Program-made: the position numbers and the translations under genes | In this document: piece after piece, positions 7,907 to 16,219 of the stretch | Layout of the letters: each line of letters opens with the position of its first letter | Position numbering within the stretch: the stretch's first letter is position 1 | Notes under the pieces: generated by a model | Databases searched by the model: none | What the model saw: only the letters and a program-made list of their open reading frames with translations | What the model was told of the DNA's origin: nothing | Assembly: GCA_963782415.1 (NCBI GenBank) | Contig: CAWAJT010000004.1 | Location: 1,012,643 to 1,076,642 of the forward strand | Source: Bog-473 sp963782415 | GTDB lineage: Bacteria; Actinomycetota; Acidimicrobiia; Acidimicrobiales; RAAP-2 | Direction: 5' to 3' | DNA length: 64,000 nt

Positions 7907-8538
7907 CCTTGAAGGGTCGTCGCCGGGCGTGCGGCCTCCGAGCGCGCCGCCTCGGCGCGCTTCTTGGCCTTTGCCTTCATCGCCTTCTTGGTCGCCCTCA
8001 CCTTCGCCAGGCTCTCAGGGCTGGTGATGTCCGCCACGGACAGCGTGCTCCCCGGCTTGCCGTAGGGGGTGGTGACCTTCTGCCAACCTTCCGGGCACAC
8101 GCCCAGCTGCTTGCCGAGCAGGGCGGCGAAGATCTTGGCCTTCTGCTCACCGAATCCGGGCAGGGCGCGCAGGCGTGCCATGAGCTCGTCGCCACTGCGC
8201 ACCCCCTTCCAGATGTTGTCCGCCTTGTTCGCATACTCCTCTGCCACGGCGCGGCAGACCGCCTGCACCCGCCCGGCCATCGACCCCGGGTATCGGTGGA
8301 GGGCCGGGCGTTCGCGGAATATGTCCGCGAGCTGATCGGGGTCCATGGCGGCGATGGCCGCAGCATCGAGCGAGCCCGTCGTGCCCAGCCGCTCCAACAG
8401 GTCCGCCGGCGATGAGAAGGCTTTCTCGATCGTCACCTGCTGGTCCAGCACCATGCCGATGAGAAGGGCCAGGGGATCCCGGCTGAGGACGGCGTCCGCC
8501 GCGTCGTCGCCGGTGATGTGGAGCGCGATCCGTGCCAT
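7903..8538 (-). CDS. HhH-GPD family base-excision-repair-like protein
   Basis: 211 residues from the ATG at 8538. The sequence has the helix-hairpin-helix 'LRALPGFGEQKAKIFAALLG' typical of the EndoIII/MutY/AlkA superfamily and matches the small actinobacterial HhH-GPD group. I see no Fe-S cysteine cluster at the C-terminus, and the usual catalytic Asp after the hairpin is not evident, so glycosylase activity is uncertain. The tail is Lys/Ala/Arg-rich (KKAMKAKAKKRAEAARSEAARP) and may contact DNA. It overlaps thiE by 4 bases. Confidence 0.82.
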   Translation of the reverse strand: MARIALHITGDDAADAVLSRDPLALLIGMVLDQQVTIEKAFSSPADLLERLGTTGSLDAAAIAAMDPDQLADIFRERPALHRYPGSMAGRVQAVCRAVAEEYANKADNIWKGVRSGDELMARLRALPGFGEQKAKIFAALLGKQLGVCPEGWQKVTTPYGKPGSTLSVADITSPESLAKVRATKKAMKAKAKKRAEAARSEAARPATTLQG

Positions 8539-8634
8539 GGCAAAGATCTTGGCACGGTGTCCAGCCCACTCGGAAGTGTCCAGGACCCTCGTTCGGAAGT
8601 AGCCAGGACCGCCTGGCGCGGGCAGACTCTCGCC

Positions 8635-9087
8635 ATGCACATCCCGGCCAAGGTGGACTACGGCATCAGGGCCCTCCTCGCGCTCGCCGCAGCCGGGACG
8701 CCGCAGACGGCCGAGTACCTGGCCGGGGAGCAGGGCCTGCCGCCGCGCTTCTTGGGGGCCATCCTCGCCGACCTCCGCCGGGCCGGCGTCGTGGCGAGCC
8801 AACGCGGTGCCGAAGGCGGCTACCGGCTCGCCCGCGAACCCGACGCCATCACCCTCGCCGACGTCATCCGCGCCCTGGACGGCCCGCTGGCAGAGGTGCG
8901 GGGCTACCGACCCGAGGCCACCAGCTACGGCGGTGCCGCCGAGAACCTCCAGCAGGTCTGGGTGGCCGTTCGAGCCAGCTTGCGCTCGGTGCTCGAGAAG
9001 ATCACGCTGACAGACGTGATCTCGGGCCAGCTCCCTGACCACGTCCAGAAGCTCGTCACGGATCCGGATGCCTGGGTCGCTCACTGA
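8635..9087 (+). CDS. Rrf2-family transcriptional regulator
   Basis: 150-residue winged-helix protein of the Rrf2 family (IscR, NsrR, RsrR). The N-terminus 'MHIPAKVDYGIRALLALA' and the wing 'GAEGGYRLAREPDAITLADVIRALDG' are characteristic. The three cysteines that hold the Fe-S cluster in IscR are absent: I see no Cys at all. It would thus sense something else, or act as a cluster-free repressor. It is the obvious local candidate to bind the operator in front of sufC (4391-4415). It overlaps the next gene by 20 bases. Confidence 0.9.
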   Translation: MHIPAKVDYGIRALLALAAAGTPQTAEYLAGEQGLPPRFLGAILADLRRAGVVASQRGAEGGYRLAREPDAITLADVIRALDGPLAEVRGYRPEATSYGGAAENLQQVWVAVRASLRSVLEKITLTDVISGQLPDHVQKLVTDPDAWVAH

Positions 9088-9583
9088 AGGCGAGGGTGAG
9101 GGCGCTGCCCTGGTCGCCGTCCCGGCCAACGTGTACCTGTGGTTCGTTGACCTGGCCCTCGGGCAGATGGTTGCCCTCGTCGAGGAGTTGGGCGACGAAC
9201 TCGTGAATCGGCGACCTCCGTTCCGAGACACGAACTCCGCCTTCGTGATCTTGACCCACTGCCTGGGCGTCATGGAGTACTGGGCCGGCGCGACGGTGGC
9301 CGAGCGCCCTGTCCAGCGTGATCGCGATGCCGAGTTCACGGCAAGCGGCGAGGTCGCCGCGCTGGTGCGTCGGACCGAGCAGGCCCGCCGCCGGCTGCGC
9401 GAGGACCTCGTGGGTTTCACCTCGAGTGCCACGCCGGTGAGTGTCCATCGGGACCCCGGCGAACCCGTGCCCTACACCGAGACCAAGGGCGCCGTTCTGC
9501 TGCACATTCTCGAAGAGCTGTTCCAGCACGTGGGGCAGATGGAGCTGACACGCGACGCGCTCGTGGCGGCACAACGGCGATGA
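9068..9583 (+). CDS. DinB/DUF664-like four-helix protein
   Basis: 171 residues with the DinB/mycothiol-transferase-like helical bundle pattern: 'ALGQMVALVEELGDE', 'FVILTHCLGVMEYWAG' and 'HILEELFQHVGQMELTRD', with His residues positioned to bind one metal. Related actinobacterial proteins are thiol-dependent S-transferases or isomerases; the actual reaction is unknown. It begins inside the 3' end of the Rrf2 gene and ends overlapping the next gene by ATGA, suggesting one transcript. Confidence 0.72.
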   Translation: MPGSLTEGEGEGAALVAVPANVYLWFVDLALGQMVALVEELGDELVNRRPPFRDTNSAFVILTHCLGVMEYWAGATVAERPVQRDRDAEFTASGEVAALVRRTEQARRRLREDLVGFTSSATPVSVHRDPGEPVPYTETKGAVLLHILEELFQHVGQMELTRDALVAAQRR

Positions 9584-9936
9584 CGACCGAGCCGCGCCCG
9601 TTGCCCCTGCCCGAGTTCGAAGTCGCGGCCGAAGCGGCGCCGATCGCGTGCAGCCTGGATCAGGCAGCGCTGGGCGAGCGGGGGGACGAGTGGCGCGCCC
9701 TGGTGGCGTGGTCTGTTGCCTCGGTCGACGTCGGCCCGACCGCCGTGCGTCTGCTCCTGCGCGATTCGGAGGCGGACCTGACGGCGGCCGTGGCACTGGC
9801 GCAGAGGGAGAAGCATTGCTGCCCCTTCTTCGACGTCACCCTCGAACTCGACTCGGACCGGCGCACGCTCGTCCTGGCCGTGCCCCACGGTGCGGAGGAG
9901 ACACTCTCCGCATTCGTCGCCCTCCTCGGATCCTGA
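9580..9936 (+). CDS. Small conserved protein with a CCPFF motif
   Basis: 118 residues, not assigned to a characterised family. The central segment 'LAQREKHCCPFFDVTLELD' contains a vicinal Cys pair followed by Pro-Phe-Phe, a pattern I associate with small proteins near metal- or arsenic-related genes. The vicinal cysteines could bind a soft metal or form a redox disulfide; this is inference. ATGA overlap with the DinB-like gene. Confidence 0.6.
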   Translation: MTTEPRPLPLPEFEVAAEAAPIACSLDQAALGERGDEWRALVAWSVASVDVGPTAVRLLLRDSEADLTAAVALAQREKHCCPFFDVTLELDSDRRTLVLAVPHGAEETLSAFVALLGS

Positions 9937-9961
9937 GGCTCTCCGGGCCGGGGTAGGAGCC
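9937..9961. terminator. Possible hairpin between convergent genes
   Basis: GGCTC at 9937-9941 can pair with GAGCC at 9957-9961 around a G-rich loop, in the 33 bases between the CCPFF gene (+) and aceE (-). The stem is short, and no T-run follows on the plus side. Confidence 0.25.
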
Positions 9962-9969
9962 GTGAGGAT

Positions 9970-12714
9970 TCACACGACGAAGGGCGGTGCGCCCGCGGTG
10001 TCGAGACCGAACTCGGCGATCGCCTCGGCCACCACGGACGCGGCGATCTTGCCGGACCGAGCGAGCTCCTGCAGGACGGCCACGACCAGGTTGGCCGCGT
10101 CGACCTCGAAGTAGGACCGCAACGCATCGCGGGCGTCGGATCGTCCGAAACCGTCTGTCCCGAGTGACGTATAGGGACGCTGCACGAAGCGAGCCACCTG
10201 GTCGGGCACGCTGCGCATGTAGTCCGTGATGGCTACCACCGGATCGTCGCCGTCGCCGAGCGCGGCGGTGACGATGGCCGACCTGGCCTCCGCCTCGGGG
10301 TGCAGCCGGTTCCAGCGCTCCACCTCGAGTGCGTCGGTCCGCAGGTTCGTCCACGATGTCACGGCCCACGTGTCGGCGGCGACGCCGTACTCGGCGAGTA
10401 TGCGTTGGCCCTCGGCGGCAACGCTCCACATGGGCCCCGAGAAGCACAGCGAGGCACGAAGGGCACCAGTCTCGTTGCCCTTGCGCGTGCTTCTGGACGC
10501 GGTCGGAACCGGGATCTCCGGTGCCGGAGCAAAGCGATAGATCCCGTCGATGATCCCCTGGCGGACGGCGTCGCCCGCGGCACCCTCGGGCAGCGGCGGC
10601 ATCGGATAGTTCTCGTTGTAGAGCGTGAGGTACCAGAAGCGGTCCTTGGCCTCGGCACCGAGCATGTCCGTCACTGCCGCCTCCATGATCACCGCGACCT
10701 CGTAGGCAAAGGAGGCGTCGTAGACCAGGGCAGCCGGATTGGTCGACGCGAGGAGCGGCGACTGCCCGTCGTCGTGCTGCAGGCCCTCTCCCATGAGGGT
10801 GGTGCGACCGGCAGTGCAGCCGGCCAGGATGCCTCGGCCCCGCATGTCGCCGAGCGCCCAGGCGAGGTCGCCGACCCTCTGGAAGCCGAACATCGAATAG
10901 AACAGGTACACGGGGACCATCGGTTGGCCCCAGGTGGCGTAGGCCGTGGAGAGCGCGATGAACGTGGCCAGCGCGCCGGCCTCGGTGATGCCCTCCTGGA
11001 GCATTTGCCCCGACGAGCTCTCCGCGTAGTTGAGCGGGAGGTCGGCGTCGACGGGGATGTACCGCTGGCCGTCGGGCGCGTAGATCTTCGTTTCGGCGAT
11101 CAGCGGCTCGAGTCCGAACGTGCGGGCTTCGTCCGAGACGATCGGCGCCACGAGGGAGCCCACCGTGGGATCGCGCACGAGGTTGCGCAACAGGCGGGCG
11201 AACACCATGGTGGTCGATGCAGCCTGGGTGCCCGAGCCGGCGGCGAACTCCTCGAACACCTTGGCGTCGGGCCGCAGCGCTGCGGCCGGGCGGACCACCC
11301 GTGTCGGGAGGGGACCGTCGAGGACCCGCCCGCGGGCACGCAGGTACGCCATGGCGTCGGAGTCCTCGGCGGGACGGATGTAGGGCGGGTCGCCCTCGAG
11401 CGCGGCGTCGGGGATGTCGTCGGTCAGGTACAGGCGGTCGCGCAGCGTGCGCACCTGCGCCTTGGTCATCTTCTTGATCTGGTGGGTGGCGTTGCGCGCC
11501 TCGATCTCGGGGCCCAGCGTCCACCCCTTGATGGTCTTGGCCAAAATGACGGTGGGCGCACCCTTTTGTTCCGTCGCCAGCTTGTAGGCGGCGTAGAGCT
11601 TGCGGTAGTCGTGCCCGCCGCGGGGGAGAGAGACCAGCTCGTCGTCGCTGAGGTCCTCGACCATTTTGCGCAATCGCGGGTCCGGCCCGAAGAAATGCTC
11701 CCGGATGTAGGCCCCGGACTCGACGGCCAGTTTCTGGTACTCGCCGTCGACCGTGGTGTTCATGCGGTCGAGCAGGACACCGTCGACGTCCTTGGCGAGC
11801 AGCGCATCCCAGCGCGAACCCCAGATGACCTTGATCACGTTCCAACCCGCACCACGGAACACCGCCTCGAGCTCTTGAATGATCTTCCCGTTGCCGCGCA
11901 CCGGACCGTCGAGACGTTGCAGATTGCAGTTCACGACGAAGATGAGGTTGTCGAGATGCTCGCGCCCGGCCACGCCGAGCGCGCCGATTGACTCGGGCTC
12001 GTCCATTTCGCCGTCGCCCACGAAGCACCACACGCGGCTGCTGCTCGTGTCGACGAGGCGGCGCAGGTTCAGGTAGCGGTTGACGTGCGCCTGATAGATG
12101 GCGGCGATGGGTCCGAGGCCCATCGACACCGTCGGGAACTCCCAGAACTCGGGCATGGAGCGCGGGTGCGGGTAGCTGGGCAGGCCGTCGCCCCCGACTT
12201 CGTGGCGGTAGTTGTCGAGCTCCTGCTCGGTCAGGCGTCCTTCCACGTAGGCCCGGGCGTAAATGCCGGGTGACGCGTGACCCTGGAAGAAGACCTGGTC
12301 GCCGAATCCGCCGTCGGCCTTGCCGCGGAAGAAGTGGTTGAACCCGACCTCGTAGAGCGCCGCCGAGCTGGCATAGGTCGAGAGATGCCCGCCGATGCCC
12401 TCGGTGCGGGTGTTGGCCCGGACCACCATGGCCGCCGCGTTCCAGCGGATGTAGGCGCGGATGCGCCGCTCCTGGTATTCGTCGCCCGGGAACCACGGCT
12501 CGGCGTCGGCCGGGATGGTGTTCACGTACGGCGTCGAGACCGTGGCCGGGAAGTCGACCTGCTTCGTCCGTGCCCGCTCCAGGAGCTTCATCAACAGGTA
12601 GCGGGCGCGAGCCCGGCCCCGGGCGTCGACGATGGCGTCGAACGAGTCGAGCCACTCCTCGGTCTCACCCGGATCGGTGTCCGGGACCTGGTGACTGATC
12701 CCGTCGAACAGCAT
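9970..12714 (-). CDS. aceE: Pyruvate dehydrogenase E1 component, homodimeric type (AceE)
   Basis: Thiamine-diphosphate enzyme that decarboxylates pyruvate and reductively acetylates the lipoyl domain of E2. The 914-residue length fits the homodimeric AceE family. The TPP/Mg motif is 'GDGEMDEPES...NCN' ('FVGDGEMDE', 'IFVVNCNLQRLDGPVRG'); the N-terminus has 'GGHLSTYASSAALYEVGFNH' and the central part has 'SLPRGGHDYRKLYAAY'. The start is the ATG at 12714; the open frame extends upstream but without the family's sequence. It is transcribed towards the small genes, while E3, E2 and the lipoate gene lie on the other strand upstream. Confidence 0.96.
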   Translation of the reverse strand: MLFDGISHQVPDTDPGETEEWLDSFDAIVDARGRARARYLLMKLLERARTKQVDFPATVSTPYVNTIPADAEPWFPGDEYQERRIRAYIRWNAAAMVVRANTRTEGIGGHLSTYASSAALYEVGFNHFFRGKADGGFGDQVFFQGHASPGIYARAYVEGRLTEQELDNYRHEVGGDGLPSYPHPRSMPEFWEFPTVSMGLGPIAAIYQAHVNRYLNLRRLVDTSSSRVWCFVGDGEMDEPESIGALGVAGREHLDNLIFVVNCNLQRLDGPVRGNGKIIQELEAVFRGAGWNVIKVIWGSRWDALLAKDVDGVLLDRMNTTVDGEYQKLAVESGAYIREHFFGPDPRLRKMVEDLSDDELVSLPRGGHDYRKLYAAYKLATEQKGAPTVILAKTIKGWTLGPEIEARNATHQIKKMTKAQVRTLRDRLYLTDDIPDAALEGDPPYIRPAEDSDAMAYLRARGRVLDGPLPTRVVRPAAALRPDAKVFEEFAAGSGTQAASTTMVFARLLRNLVRDPTVGSLVAPIVSDEARTFGLEPLIAETKIYAPDGQRYIPVDADLPLNYAESSSGQMLQEGITEAGALATFIALSTAYATWGQPMVPVYLFYSMFGFQRVGDLAWALGDMRGRGILAGCTAGRTTLMGEGLQHDDGQSPLLASTNPAALVYDASFAYEVAVIMEAAVTDMLGAEAKDRFWYLTLYNENYPMPPLPEGAAGDAVRQGIIDGIYRFAPAPEIPVPTASRSTRKGNETGALRASLCFSGPMWSVAAEGQRILAEYGVAADTWAVTSWTNLRTDALEVERWNRLHPEAEARSAIVTAALGDGDDPVVAITDYMRSVPDQVARFVQRPYTSLGTDGFGRSDARDALRSYFEVDAANLVVAVLQELARSGKIAASVVAEAIAEFGLDTAGAPPFVV

Positions 12715-12780
12715 TGCTCCACGGTACCGGGAGGTCGAGGACCACCACGACCACCCGCGGCGGGTGTTACACATTTGTCC

Positions 12781-13245
12781 ATGGCAGCTCCCCCCGGCCC
12801 GATCGTCGTCTACACGGACGGCGCGTGCCGCGGAAACCCGGGTCCGGGCGGGTGGGCCTGGGCCGTCCCGGACGGCGCCTACGCCAGCGGAGCGGAGGGG
12901 CACACCACCAACCAGCGGATGGAGATCATGGCCGCGCTCGAGGCGTTGCGATCCTTGACCGGCGACGCGCCCGAGGGCGTCGAGGTGGTCAGCGACTCCA
13001 CCTATGTCGTCAAGTGCTTCACCGATGGCTGGTGGAGAGGGTGGCAGCGTCGTAACTGGAAGAACGCACAGAACAAGCCGGTGGCGAATCGCGATCTGTG
13101 GGAGCCGTTGCTGGAGCTCGCCCTGTCGTCCGACGTCCCGGTCGGCTTTCGTTGGGTCAAGGGTCACTCAGGGGATCGGTGGAACGACCGGGTCGACGAA
13201 TTGGCCACCCAGGCGGCGGATTCGGGCACCGGCACCAGCGGCTGA
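12781..13245 (+). CDS. rnhA: Ribonuclease HI
   Basis: RNase HI cleaves the RNA strand of RNA-DNA hybrids. The 154-residue protein carries the full DEDD set: Asp in 'YTDGACRGNPGPGGW', Glu in 'NQRMEIMAALEAL', Asp in 'VSDSTYVVKC' and Asp in 'RWNDRVDELA', plus the flexible-loop His in 'VKGHSGD' and the basic handle 'WWRGWQRRNWKN'. Divergent from aceE, with 66 bases between the starts. Confidence 0.96.
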   Translation: MAAPPGPIVVYTDGACRGNPGPGGWAWAVPDGAYASGAEGHTTNQRMEIMAALEALRSLTGDAPEGVEVVSDSTYVVKCFTDGWWRGWQRRNWKNAQNKPVANRDLWEPLLELALSSDVPVGFRWVKGHSGDRWNDRVDELATQAADSGTGTSG

Positions 13246-13400
13246 ACGGGCTTCCGGCGGACGGGCTCGGGTGATCCGACCGGTAGGCTGCAGGCGCCAC
13301 GCGCAGGGCTTGGAGACGACTCTCACCGGTGCGTTCGGGCAGTTCCGTTTGGGCCGAGCGCACCACGGACGTCGTGCGGAGACCAGGGAGAGGAAAGTCG

Positions 13401-14816
13401 ATGGCAGGCGAGGACGAGTTCGACATCGTCGTGATCGGCGGTGGCCCGGGGGGCTACGCGACGGCGCTCTACGGAGCAGCGGCGGGACTCTCGGTGGCCA
13501 TCGTCGAGCGGGACAAGGTCGGCGGCACCTGTCTGCACCGTGGCTGCATCCCGGCCAAGGAATTCCTCGAGACGGCCGCCGTCTACCGGACGATCGAGGG
13601 CTCCAAGGAGTTCGGTGTCGACGTATCGGACGTGTCGGTCAATTTCTCCGTGAGCCAGGACCGCAAGAACGCGGTGGTCGCCAAGCTGCACAAGGGCCTG
13701 GCCGGGCTGTTGAAGGGCCGCAAGGTCACCACCTTGGTGGGGACGGGGACACTCAGGGCGGATCACCGCGTCGAGGTCGTCGACGGGGAGGATGCCGGCC
13801 GGGTCGTGACCGGTCGTCACGTCGTGCTGGCGGCCGGGTCGGTGCCGCACGTGCTCCCCGGCTTCGAAGTCGACGGGCGGCTGATCATGACCTCGGACGA
13901 ATTCCTCGACCTCGCGCAGCTCCCGGCCTCGGTGGTCGTGATCGGCGGGGGGGTGGTCGGGTGCGAGTTCGCCTCGCTCCTGGCCGACCTCGGGTCCAAG
14001 GTGACGATCCTCGAAGCGCTCGACTCCATCCTTCCCGGCTGCGACGAGGACATCATCCGCCTGCTGGTCCGGTCCTTCAAGAAGCGGGGTATCGACGTCA
14101 TCACCGGCGTGAAGGTCGAGGGCCACACCCCTTCCACTGACGGCACGAGGACGACGGTCAGGGCAGGTGAGCAGACATTCGACGTGGAGGCTGTCGTGGT
14201 ATCCGTCGGCCGCCGACCCCGCACCGAGGGACTGGTGGCTGACGGGGTCGGTGTCGAAATGGACGGACGCGGCTTCGTGGTGACCGACGAGTACCAGCGC
14301 ACCACCGTCGACGGGGTGTGGGCGGTCGGCGACATCGTGGCCGACACCCCTCAGCTGGCACACGTCGGCTTCGCCGAGGCCATGGTGGCCGTCAAGGGCA
14401 TGTTGGGCGAGCCGGTCGTGCCGGTGGACAACAGCAAGGTGCCGTGGGCCATCTACTGCCACCCCGAGGTCGCCTTCTGTGGCATGACGGAGGCGCAGGC
14501 CAAGGCGGCCGGCCTGGCGGTGGTGACCAAGAAGGATCCCTACGGCGGCAACAGTCGAGCACAGATCATCGGCGACACCGAAGGCGTCGTGAAGATCGTC
14601 GCCGAGCAGCGGGCCGACGGGACGGCCGGCAAAATCCTGGGCGTCCACCTCTGTGGGCCCTGGGTCACCGAGCAACTCGGTGCCGGGTACCTCGCCGTCA
14701 ACTGGGATGCCTTCCCTGAAGAGGTGGCGCAGTTCGTTCAGCCGCACCCCTCTCTGTCAGAGACATTCGGTGAGACGATGCTCGCGTTGAGCGGAAGGGG
14801 ACTGCACGTTGGCTGA
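13401..14816 (+). CDS. lpdA: Dihydrolipoamide dehydrogenase (E3)
   Basis: FAD/NAD disulfide oxidoreductase that re-oxidises dihydrolipoyl E2. 471 residues from the ATG at 13401, chosen because GGGAGAGGA precedes it. FAD site 'VVIGGGPGGYATALYGA', redox-active pair 'GGTCLHRGCIPAKEF' (CysX4Cys; His replaces the usual Asn), NAD site 'VVIGGGVVGCEFASLLADLG', and C-terminal His-Glu 'QPHPSLSETFGE'. Its stop overlaps the start of the E2 gene. Confidence 0.95.
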   Translation: MAGEDEFDIVVIGGGPGGYATALYGAAAGLSVAIVERDKVGGTCLHRGCIPAKEFLETAAVYRTIEGSKEFGVDVSDVSVNFSVSQDRKNAVVAKLHKGLAGLLKGRKVTTLVGTGTLRADHRVEVVDGEDAGRVVTGRHVVLAAGSVPHVLPGFEVDGRLIMTSDEFLDLAQLPASVVVIGGGVVGCEFASLLADLGSKVTILEALDSILPGCDEDIIRLLVRSFKKRGIDVITGVKVEGHTPSTDGTRTTVRAGEQTFDVEAVVVSVGRRPRTEGLVADGVGVEMDGRGFVVTDEYQRTTVDGVWAVGDIVADTPQLAHVGFAEAMVAVKGMLGEPVVPVDNSKVPWAIYCHPEVAFCGMTEAQAKAAGLAVVTKKDPYGGNSRAQIIGDTEGVVKIVAEQRADGTAGKILGVHLCGPWVTEQLGAGYLAVNWDAFPEEVAQFVQPHPSLSETFGETMLALSGRGLHVG

Positions 14817-16209
14817 CGTCATGATGCCGCAACTCGGCGAGACGGTGACCGAGGGAACGATCACCCGCTGGATGAAGGGTGTCGGCGACTCGGTCGAGCG
14901 GGACGAGCCCCTCTTCGAGGTCTCGACGGACAAGGTCGACTCCGAGGTGCCCTCGCCGGCAGCCGGGGTCCTCAACGAGATCCTCGTCCCTGAGGGTGAG
15001 ACGGTCGAAGTCGGCGTGAAGCTGGCGGTGATCGGCGACGGCGGCAGCACAGCACCGTCCGATGCGTCGACCTCCGTCGCGGCCGATGGACAGGCATCTC
15101 CGGAGGGGGCGGCGGAGGCACCCGCCCCAGAGCCCGCACCGGCTCCGGCGTCCGCTCCGGCCGCGCCGCCGCCCCAACCGGCACCCGCGCCAACGTCCGA
15201 ACCGGTGCCCGGCAATGACGGCGCCGGACCGCACGTCCTGTCTCCGATGGTGCGCAAGCTGCTCGCCGAGAACGGCATCAGCGAATCCGAGGTGACCGGC
15301 ACGGGTTCTGGTGGGCGCATCACGCGGGACGATGCCTTGCGCGTCGTCGACGCGCGCCGATCGGTGGCCGCCCCGCCTCCTCGGGCGCCCGCCTCGTCTC
15401 CGCCGCCCGCCGCCGCTCCGCCTCCCGTCGTGGCGTCCGCGCCCGTGACACGTGCTGCCCCCGTACCACCGGTCTCCATGGCATCGTTCCGTGCCGCCGG
15501 TGATCAAGTGGTGCCGTTCTCCAACATGCGGCGCCGTACCGCGGAGCACATGGTGCGGTCGAAGGCGACGTCACCACATGCGTTCATCGCCAACGAGGTG
15601 GACTTCGAGAACGTCGAGCGCGTGCGCAAGACGTGGGGCGAGCGCTTCAAAGCGGAGGAAGGGTTCGCGCTCACGTACTTACCCTTCGTGGCCCGGGCCG
15701 CCGTGGAGGCGTTGCGCGACTTCCCCCTGCTGAACGCCTCAGTGGTGGATGACTCTCTGCTCGTCCACGCCGAGGTGAACCTGGGTATCGCCGTCGATCT
15801 GTCGCATGAAGGCCTCATCGTGCCTGTCATTCACCGAGCAGAAGAGGTCACGCTACGCGGGGTGGCACGGCGCATACGCGATCTGGCTGAGCGGGCCCGC
15901 GCACGCCAGCTCAATGCGGACGACATCGCAGGCGGAACGTTCTCCATCACCAACGACGGCCCCTTCGGCACCTACTTCACCGTGCCGATCATCAACCAGC
16001 CACAGGTGGCGATCCTGGCGACCGACGGCATCGCCCGCCGGCCGGTGGTCGTGACCCAGCCCGACGGATCCGAGTCCATCGCCATCCACTCCACCGGGAT
16101 CCTCGGTGTCAGCTGGGACCACCGTGCGGTCGACGGTGCCTACGTCTCGCTGTTCCTGGCCAAGGTGGCGGAGCTGTTGGGCAGCCGCGACTGGGCCGCG
16201 GAGCTCTAA
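14809..16209 (+). CDS. 2-oxoacid dehydrogenase E2 (dihydrolipoyl acyltransferase)
   Basis: 466 residues starting at TTG 14809, supported by GGAAGGGG just upstream and an 8-base overlap with lpdA. One lipoyl domain (~1-77) holds the modified Lys in 'STDKVDSEVPSPA'. An Ala/Pro linker, a peripheral-subunit-binding domain ('SPMVRKLLAENGISESEVTG'), a second Ala/Pro linker and the catalytic domain (~225-466) follow, ending with 'SWDHRAVDGAYVSLFLAKVA' (HRxxDG). Whether it serves pyruvate, 2-oxoglutarate or both is not decided by sequence; AceE nearby favours pyruvate. The next gene makes its lipoyl group. Confidence 0.92.
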   Translation: MADVMMPQLGETVTEGTITRWMKGVGDSVERDEPLFEVSTDKVDSEVPSPAAGVLNEILVPEGETVEVGVKLAVIGDGGSTAPSDASTSVAADGQASPEGAAEAPAPEPAPAPASAPAAPPPQPAPAPTSEPVPGNDGAGPHVLSPMVRKLLAENGISESEVTGTGSGGRITRDDALRVVDARRSVAAPPPRAPASSPPPAAAPPPVVASAPVTRAAPVPPVSMASFRAAGDQVVPFSNMRRRTAEHMVRSKATSPHAFIANEVDFENVERVRKTWGERFKAEEGFALTYLPFVARAAVEALRDFPLLNASVVDDSLLVHAEVNLGIAVDLSHEGLIVPVIHRAEEVTLRGVARRIRDLAERARARQLNADDIAGGTFSITNDGPFGTYFTVPIINQPQVAILATDGIARRPVVVTQPDGSESIAIHSTGILGVSWDHRAVDGAYVSLFLAKVAELLGSRDWAAEL

Positions 16210-16219
16210 GGCGGCACAG

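Noticed and set aside
7907..8000. TPP riboswitch upstream of thiE
   Set aside because: thiE starts inside the 3' end of the HhH-GPD gene by a 4-base overlap, so no leader exists for a riboswitch.
9970..13167. N-terminal extension of aceE to 13167
   Set aside because: The extra ~150 residues lie antisense to rnhA and show none of the AceE family sequence; the ATG at 12714 matches the family's start.
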